Positions 57,617-64,000 of a stretch of 64,000 nucleotides of DNA are shown here, in pieces. Made by a program: the position numbers and the translations under genes. The stretch is from Chrysoporthe austroafricana (Eukaryota > Ascomycota > Sordariomycetes > Diaporthales > Cryphonectriaceae), in contig JYIP02000012.1 in the NCBI GenBank assembly GCA_001051155.2, positions 186,001-250,000 on the forward strand, written 5' to 3'. How positions within the stretch are numbered: position 1 is the first letter of the stretch; each line of letters starts with the position of its first letter. The notes beneath the pieces are model-generated. The model did not search any database. It worked only from the letters and a program-made list of their open reading frames with translations, and was not told the origin of the DNA.

Positions 57617-59749
57617 TGCGGCGGTCTGCGGGGAGCGGATTGGCGTGTGGGGAGCGGCGGGACGGAGGATGAGCAGGTCGGCCGGTGGGAGGAGGGAGAG
57701 GCGCGTTCTGAAGTCGAGCGGTCGCTGTGGTAGTAGTGGTGGTGGAGGTGGAGGTGGTGATGGAGATGGAGATGTTTTGATCCGAGGTGTGGAGGGCAGC
57801 AGCCTTGTTGGGTCAGGCCTGGGCGAGTCAGGCCAGGTCAGTGCGCGTCAGGGACGGCAGCCACGGCAGGGCAGCGCTGTCGAGGGGCCTGAGGTTCGAC
57901 CGTCGGCGTGCGACTTGGCAGACTGGCAGATCGAGGTCCGAGCAGCGCAGGGCAGCCCGACGCAGTATGGCAGGCAGGTACCGCAGCTCGAGGGCGGGCG
58001 GTGCTCGTGGACGGCGACGGCAGCAGCGTGTTCTCGGGCTGGGGTGCGCGTGGGCAAGAGGTCGTCGGTCGCTGAGGTGGACAGACCCAATTAGCACGAC
58101 ACTGAGACAGAGACAGCGAGCGGACGTGAAGAGATATGGTGTAGATGAACGCGGTAGGGGCTGGAGACCAGGCGCCAGTTGTGCAGACCGCAGAGAGAAA
58201 GCCCCAGGGAAGAGACCCGAGGCCTATCTCGGGTAGGGGTCCGCCGGCCTGGTTTGGGGGGGGGGCTGCAAGGGGGGAGGAGGGAGGGGTGGGCGGACGG
58301 ATGCGCGCCGTGGTGGTTGGTGGTGGTGGTGGCGGTGGTGGAGGGAGGAGGTTGTTGATGGCGACCGGCGACGGTGATACACAGCTGGCGGCTGCTCGTT
58401 GGGTTCACATACCTGTGGGCACAGGGGACCAGAGTGCGGAGAGAAGGATCAGGGCGAGATCAGGGGGTACGACAGAGGGTGGGTGGGTGTGAGAGAGACA
58501 CACAGAGAGAGAGAGAGTTGAGAGAGGCAGACGGAGACGGAGACGGAGAGGCAGTGGGAGAGACTGATCAGGGGCGACAGGCAGATGGGAAATGGGGGAA
58601 GGCGAGGAGGAGGGGGGAGGAAAGGATCAAATTCCGGATTTCGGTTCGAGGTGTCGAGATTGAATTGAGTTATCGTCAACCTTGCTTGCCATGGGCACCC
58701 ACGGCACCTAACTGCAGTTGCTACTGGGCGCGTGTGGTGGTACATAGTACAGGTGCCGCACGGCACGGTGGGCTGCGGCAGGCCACGGCGCGGTACGGCA
58801 CAGTGAGCACGGCACGGTAGGCGGACGGACCACCCACACATCGCAATAAACAGACAGACAGACAGTATCTCGCTCCTGGCCTCTACCCAGTACGCTGCCC
58901 CGCCCCCTTCCGAGGGGTTGCCAATCACTACCACCCAGTAGTACCACCATAGCACTGTGCTGTACTGTACTGCACCAGCTCCAGCGCCAGCTCCAGCGCC
59001 AGCTCCAGCGCCAGCTCCAGCGCCAGCTCCAGCGCCAGCAACGGCAACCAGCAGCCAGCAACCAGCAACCAGCAGTGCTGAGAGGGCGCTGGAGCCACCA
59101 GCTTTACCCCCTGGAGACGGCCGGTGGCCTCCCCCCCCCCGGGCCCCCCTCCCCAGCATCTTCCCCGGCTCGGCTCTCTCCCGCGCGCCAAGGGCTGCCG
59201 CCGGCCTGCATGGGCACTAGACCATTCGTACTATAGCACACCTTCGTACCTGACGACCCCTGACGCGGGCCCGCTATGCCCGTCCCTATCACATCCCACT
59301 ACAGCACGTCTCACCACAGGCCAGCGGGTCGTTAGCGTACGTTACCAGGCAGTACAGCTCGGCGCCCGCCGCACCACCAACGCCCGAGGCCGTCTCCCGC
59401 CCCTGGTGCTTCTGTGCCTGCGCGGCCGCCGACAGCTCACGTCTGGTGCACTGCACCGGAGAGAGGGAGGGAGAGAGAGAGAAGACCCTCGCGCGAGAGG
59501 AGCGGATCAGGAGCAGTGGGGTTGGCGCCGTGGCCTCCCTGCGTTCTGCGCCCCGGGCTGGGCACGCCCGGGCTGGGCACGGCTGGCCTGTCGGACCGCA
59601 CGCTGAGATGACCACGCGCGACACACTCTCTTAAGAACTATGGGCATGTCTAGGTGTATATAGAGATCTGCCTGGCAGCCACAGCCACAGCCGGCGACCC
59701 CCTCAGGCCCCTTAAACCCCCCCTCCGCCCCTCCGGCCACCCCGGGTGC
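57617..59749. other. Intergenic ARF6 upstream / SGF29 downstream
   Basis: About 2.1 kb of GC-rich low-complexity sequence (GGT, GAGA and GGGAGG repeats) with no recognised gene. It holds the ARF6-type promoter and the SGF29 3' end. Confidence 0.4.
58974..59039. repeat. 12-bp tandem repeat CCAGCTCCAGCG
   Basis: Five and a half perfect copies of a 12-bp unit, then CAACCAGCAGCCAG-type degenerate copies. No gene is assigned. Confidence 0.8.
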
Positions 59750-61078
59750 TCAGTCTCGGTAGTCGACGACGAACCTGCGCTCCACGACCTGCTGCGTCCC
59801 CGACTGCTCCTCGCCCTCGAACCGCAGGCTCACGTTCCCCGTCGCGCTGTCCATGCCCGTCACCTCGGCCTTGTAGAACGTAGTGCTGTCCGGATACAGC
59901 GCCAGCACCATCTTGCCCTTGTCCAGCCTGGGCTGCTCGGTGCCGGGCGCGGGGATGGGGATCATGCCCGACGCGCTCATCTTGTACTCCTTCCTCGCCG
60001 GCGAGGGCACGTCCGGGTCCTCGTCCTTAACGATGTACCGCCGCGTCTTGCCTTCCCCCAGCACCCTCTTGACCTTGCCCAGGTACCAGTCGGGCGTGTC
60101 CGTGGGCTGCGCCGGCTTGGGCTTGAACGCCACGTCCTGGTTCTCCGAGAACACCACCCTGGCGCGCATCGCCGACGAGCCCACCGCCGCCCCGTGGGCC
60201 TGCGGCTCGACGCTGTCGGCCTTGGCCGGCGTGTCGCGGTCGCCACCGTGCGGGGGGACGCTGTCCCGGTTGCCGGAGCGGTCGCTCGACGGCCCGGCGC
60301 TCCTCCCCGCCAGCTTCCGCGCGTGGCCGCCGATGGGGCTGGGATGGGGGCTGTCGGCGGCCCCGTCGAAGTCGTACAGGTCCTGCTTGTCCCTGTCGGG
60401 GTCCCTGTCCGCATCGCGGTCGCGGTCGCGGTCACGGTCACGGTCACGATCGCGGTCCCGGTCGCGGTCGCGGTCGCGGTCGCGGTCGCGGTCGCGGTCA
60501 CGGTCGCGGTCCCGCTCGCGCTCACGTTCCCGCTCCCGGGCCTCCCGGTCCCGCTCCCGGTCCCGCTCCCTCTCCTGCTCCGCCTCCCCCTCCCTGTCCC
60601 TATCCCTATCCCTCTCCCGCTGCTCCCGGGAGAGCTGGCTCTCCCTCTGGGCCCGCTCGCGCCCCTTCTCGAGCTTGCCGGCGCGGCTGGAGCTCCGGCC
60701 GGAGCCGGAGTGAAAGCTTGAGGAGCGGGCCGCCGACCCGATGGGGGGCTTGGCGTCCTCCTCCTTGGCGGCCTGGATGCCCTTGACGATGCCAAGGGAC
60801 TCGTTGATCTCGGCCATCCTCTTGACGGTGGCATCGTTGATCTTGACGCCGGCCCTGTACAGGGTGTCGAGCTGCTGCATGAGCTCCTGGGTGCGCATGC
60901 TGTCGGCGGGGGCCCTGGAGTCCTTGATCTTGGCGATCTGGCTCTCGACGGCGGCGATCTGGCGGATGTTGTCGTTGCTGGCGTTGATATCGGCGATGAC
61001 GGATTTGATGTCGTTCTGGGTGTTCTTCCAGAGCTCGACCTCCTCGCCGTCGTTGCGGCCCTTCCTGCGGCCGGACAT
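59750..61078 (-). CDS. sgf29: SAGA-associated factor 29 (SGF29), tandem Tudor
   Basis: Single-exon model of 442 aa from MSGRRKGRNDGEEVELW; an upstream exon reading into this frame cannot be excluded. The N-terminal third is a helical coiled coil (IKSVIADINASNDNIRQIAA). The middle carries about 35 residues of alternating Arg-Asp (RDRDRD) encoded by a CGGTCG-type repeat. The C-terminus is the SGF29 Tudor domain: VFSENQDVAFKPKP, WYLGKVKRVLGEGKTRRYIV, KDEDPD, EYKMSASGMIPIP, VLALYPDSTTFYKAEV and VVERRFVVDYRD. The protein anchors SAGA to H3K4me2/3. Confidence 0.88.
   Translation of the reverse strand: MSGRRKGRNDGEEVELWKNTQNDIKSVIADINASNDNIRQIAAVESQIAKIKDSRAPADSMRTQELMQQLDTLYRAGVKINDATVKRMAEINESLGIVKGIQAAKEEDAKPPIGSAARSSSFHSGSGRSSSRAGKLEKGRERAQRESQLSREQRERDRDRDREGEAEQERERDRERDREARERERERERDRDRDRDRDRDRDRDRDRDRDRDRDRDRDRDRDADRDPDRDKQDLYDFDGAADSPHPSPIGGHARKLAGRSAGPSSDRSGNRDSVPPHGGDRDTPAKADSVEPQAHGAAVGSSAMRARVVFSENQDVAFKPKPAQPTDTPDWYLGKVKRVLGEGKTRRYIVKDEDPDVPSPARKEYKMSASGMIPIPAPGTEQPRLDKGKMVLALYPDSTTFYKAEVTGMDSATGNVSLRFEGEEQSGTQQVVERRFVVDYRD
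60415..60512 (-). repeat. Hexamer repeat encoding Arg-Asp
   Basis: CGGTCG repeats with CGGTCA variants inside SGF29, encoding (RD)n. Coding triplet pairs keep frame when copy number changes. Confidence 0.85.
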
Positions 61079-63047
61079 GGCGCTGTCCCTCCAGCTCTCC
61101 GTGTTCTTGAGATTCTGCAGCTCTCTGTTTGGGCACACGGTACTCAGCAGGACATCAACGACAAGATCTGCGTTTTAGGAGGGAGGAGAGAGCTGGTGGC
61201 GGGGAGGAGTGGGGAGGGGGGAGGAGGGGGAGGGGGAGGGGGAGGGGCCTGTTTCGATGACGGCGACAGCAGGGTTATGAGAACGGCGTTTCAAGGAGAC
61301 GTGCAGAGGCGATCCGAAGGGATCACCAGCCGGTGCGGCCCCCAGCGGGCCTCTCACTCTCACTCCCGTTCCCATCGGCCGTGCTCACACTTCCATTCTT
61401 TCTTTCTTTCGCGTCCGAGATGGCTGGGCATCGACAAGGCGAGGCGTACCTTCAGTTCAGAGATCCAGCTGCCAGACCTTGCGTGTTTTGGGGCGGACCG
61501 CAGCTGCAGTGCCGCTCGGTGAGGGCAGACACGAATAGCCCGTGGTGTGCCTGGAGAGGAGGGGCGAAGGTGGGATGAGGCCAGATGACGAGATCGGGCT
61601 GGAGAGAGAGGTGAGAGAGAAGAGGGCGCCTTGACTATTGGCTGTTGAAGCGACGGCGTTGACGTTGGTCTTGGGGTTGGGGGGAGTGGGAGCTGATGTT
61701 GAGATTTTCAGGTGCGGCGAGCGCAGCAGAGCGCAGCAGAGCGCAGCGCAGCACAGCACGGCACGGCACGGCACGGCAAAGCCAGACCCAGGCCCAGGCC
61801 GAGGCTGAGGCTGAGGCTGAGGCTGAGGCTGGGGAAACGAGGGATGAGTTGAGTGAGGGAGCAGGGCCCGGATCAGGGCCAGGACCGAGGACGGGCACTG
61901 GAAACGGATGGCGTGACCAACCTGGACTGCGAATTGGAGCGCGAGTGTGTCAAGTGCGGCCGGGACGCATGGGGCGGCGGCGAGGCTTCGGTGGACTTGG
62001 GCGTGGAACTGGGACTCTGGTTGTGACTGGGGCGGCCTTCATTGCGCCTGGGAGGTGGCCATGTCATCCTCGAAGCTCTTTGGGGGGGGGGAGGTAGCAG
62101 GTCGCGTCGTCGCAGCCGCGCAGCACACGGGCACGGCAGGAGTACGGGCAGTGCTGAGGAGGGCCTGAGGGCCTGAGGGCCTGAGGGCGGGGGGGCAAGG
62201 GAGAGGGGGGGTGGTGGTGGTGGTGGCGGAGGGGTCGGTCGAGGCTAAGGCTAGAGGAGGTGTCGCGGCGGCCGGGCGAGAGAGGGAGAGAGAGAGAGGC
62301 TCAGCAGCAGCAGTGGCGGCAGCAGGCGCTCATTGGACGCAGTCGGGCAGCGTGATCCTGAGGTGGTGTGTGTGGTAGCGTGCGCCTTAGGGAGGCGGGA
62401 AAAGACCTGGAGGCGGGATACCTGGGGGCAGGGCGTAGGCCGGGTGCGGTGGCATGTACCGAAACGGAAGGTTGCGAGGCTTGCGAGGCCGTCAAGATTC
62501 AGCCAAGATCTGCCTGCACAGCAGAGGAGGACACGGAGGTGTGTTCTTGTCTGGGCGGCGGCGGTCGGTGAGGCTGGGGACCGCGAGAGGGGCGTGCCAG
62601 GCTGGAGCTGGGCAGCTCCGTCCTGGGTTAGGGGACTTGGGGGGCCCGCCAGGGGGGGGGTGCATGAGTGCATGACCCTCTGAGGGACAGTGGGGCAGGG
62701 TGTCCAGGTGGGCCTGGGCCGCGCGCAACCTGCTGGGCAAGGCTGGCAGGGCCGGCAGGCTGGCAGACTGGGTTGGGTCCCTGGGGGCAACGGTGTACGG
62801 TGTACGTACCTCGTACCTTGCTTGACCTGCAGCAGCTCCCCCACCTGCCCACCTGCTTGCCTGCCCACCTATGCTGCCCTCTCGACGACAACTCATAACT
62901 ACTCAGTACACACACTCCCTCCCTTCCTCGCTGCCTCGCTGGCTCGCTGGCGCCGACAATCTCCTCACCTCCTCGCCTGCTCGCCACCCCTCCCACCCTC
63001 CCACCAGCCCACACCCCCTCAGGCTCACATCGACACATCTCTACACC
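61079..63047. promoter_or_regulatory. Divergent intergenic region SGF29/PMI
   Basis: About 2 kb with both promoters. It contains G-rich tracts (61210-61247), a GAGGCT tandem near 61800-61830, a GCACG tandem near 61750-61780, and three GGGCCTGA units near 62162-62186. No gene recognised. Confidence 0.4.
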
Positions 63048-64000
63048 ATGCAGGTGCCCCTGATCAGACTCCAGTGCGGAGTCAACTCCTACGACTGGGG
63101 CAAGAAGGGCGCCGACTCCGCCGCCGCCAGGTTCGCAGCAGCAACCCCAGCCCCGGACTTCACCATCAGCGCCGACCAGCCCTATGCCGAGGTAGGTATG
63201 CTCCTGTCTGCCCGTGCTGTGTGCTGCAGGTGCTGCGCGTCTGCGCGTCTGCGCGTCCCTGGCTGACCCTGACCGTGCCTCCCCCCGCCAGCTCTGGATG
63301 GGCACCCACCCGTCCAACCCCTCCAGGGACCTCCAGACCGGCCGCACCCTCCTCGACCTCGTCGGCGACAACCAGGCCCTCCTCGCCCCCTCCACCGTCG
63401 CCCGCTATGGCAAGAAGCTGCCCTTCCTCTTCAAGGTCCTCTCCATCGCCAAGGCCCTGTCGATACAGGCCCACCCCAACAAGAAGCTCGCCGAGCAGCT
63501 CCACGCCAGGGACCCCGCCAACTACCCGGATGACAACCACAAGCCCGAGATGGCCATCGCCCTCACCCACTTCGAGGGCCTGTGTGGCTTCAGGCCGCCC
63601 GCCGAGATCGCCCACTTCCTCCAGTCCGTCGCGGCCCTGCGCGGCCTCGTCGGCCCCGACGCCGCCGACGCCTTCGTCCGCACCGTCAGCTCGCACGCGG
63701 GCGACGCTTCCGACGCTGCCAAGGCCGGCAACAGGGCCGCGCTGAAGGAGCTCTTCGGCGCGCTGATGTCCAGGCCGCAGCCCACCCTGGAGACGGCAGC
63801 TGCCGCCCTCCTCGGCGAGGTGTCCGCGGACCCGGACGGCTTCGCGGGAGGCGGTGCCGGCCCCAACAGCGGGAGGGACCTCGCCGCCCTCATCACCCGC
63901 CTCCATGGCCAGTTCGGCCCCGACTATGGCCTCTTCGTCCTGTTCCTCTGCAACCTCGTCACCATGGCCCCCGGCGAGGCCCTGTTCCTCCGGGCTGACG
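63048..64000 (+). CDS. Mannose-6-phosphate isomerase (partial)
   Basis: Exon 1 is 63048-63191 ([21 protein letters not shown]) and exon 2 runs from 63292 past the window end; the intron is phase 0 with donor GTAGGT. Zinc-site residues of type I PMI are visible: the Gln and His of [15 protein letters not shown] and the His and Glu of [23 protein letters not shown] and [13 protein letters not shown] are further hallmarks. It interconverts fructose-6-P and mannose-6-P, feeding GDP-mannose for glycosylation and cell wall. About 284 of the usual roughly 430-450 residues are in the window. Confidence 0.95.

Noticed and set aside
59654..60721. 355-codon plus-strand open frame
   Set aside because: Opposite strand of SGF29; its Val/Ala/Pro repeats merely mirror the Arg-Asp hexamer.
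1..64000. tRNA, rRNA or CRISPR features
   Set aside because: No cloverleaf-like A and B box pair, rRNA core sequence or regularly spaced direct repeat with unique spacers was seen by eye; a tRNA scan would be decisive.

Overview
The window is nuclear DNA of a filamentous ascomycete (Pezizomycotina, most likely Sordariomycetes). The evidence is short GT-AG introns with CTRAC-like branch sites, a GEgh16/MAS-type appressorium-associated protein, conserved eukaryotic housekeeping genes in GC-rich coding sequence, and a block of retrotransposons riddled with TA-rich stop codons in the style of repeat-induced point mutation (RIP). I cannot name the species.

Layout. (1) 1-16.5 kb is accessory and partly decayed: a TA-flanked MITE-like element, an aminotransferase with a nonsense codon in its conserved GGW motif, a divergent Zn2Cys6 regulator broken by a one-base frameshift and an in-frame TAA, an amidase that still looks functional, a secreted beta-helix-like protein, an NLR relic, and a serine beta-lactamase-like relic whose catalytic Ser codon reads Leu. 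(2) 16.5-24.5 kb holds a GEgh16 family gene, a long unassigned GC-rich low-complexity stretch, a kelch protein, and the 24 kDa subunit of complex I. (3) 24.5-28.7 kb has decayed fragments, including an FHA-domain protein kinase relic. (4) 28.7-46.6 kb is an AT-rich island of Ty3/gypsy chromoviruses: relics A and B, then element C (32111-46113, 499-bp LTRs) with element D (37185-43762, 443-bp LTRs, 5-bp target duplication) nested in its integrase. (5) 46.6-64 kb is an orderly housekeeping block: MFS sugar transporter, DCG1/hydantoin-racemase-like protein, ARP2, CDK8/SSN3, an ARF6-type GTPase, SGF29, and the 5' part of phosphomannose isomerase.

Most interesting. The four gypsy copies show matched changes between a 9-nt stretch at the inferred mRNA start in the LTR and a 9-nt stretch always placed 3 nt inside the LTR end. 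This is the signature of Tf1/sushi-type self-priming. Both long elements also carry, between chromodomain and 3' LTR, a conserved gene on the opposite strand: a cysteine-rich N-terminus followed by a long coiled coil. The aminotransferase, regulator and amidase look like a small amide or amino-acid catabolic cluster in which the regulator and aminotransferase have been lost.
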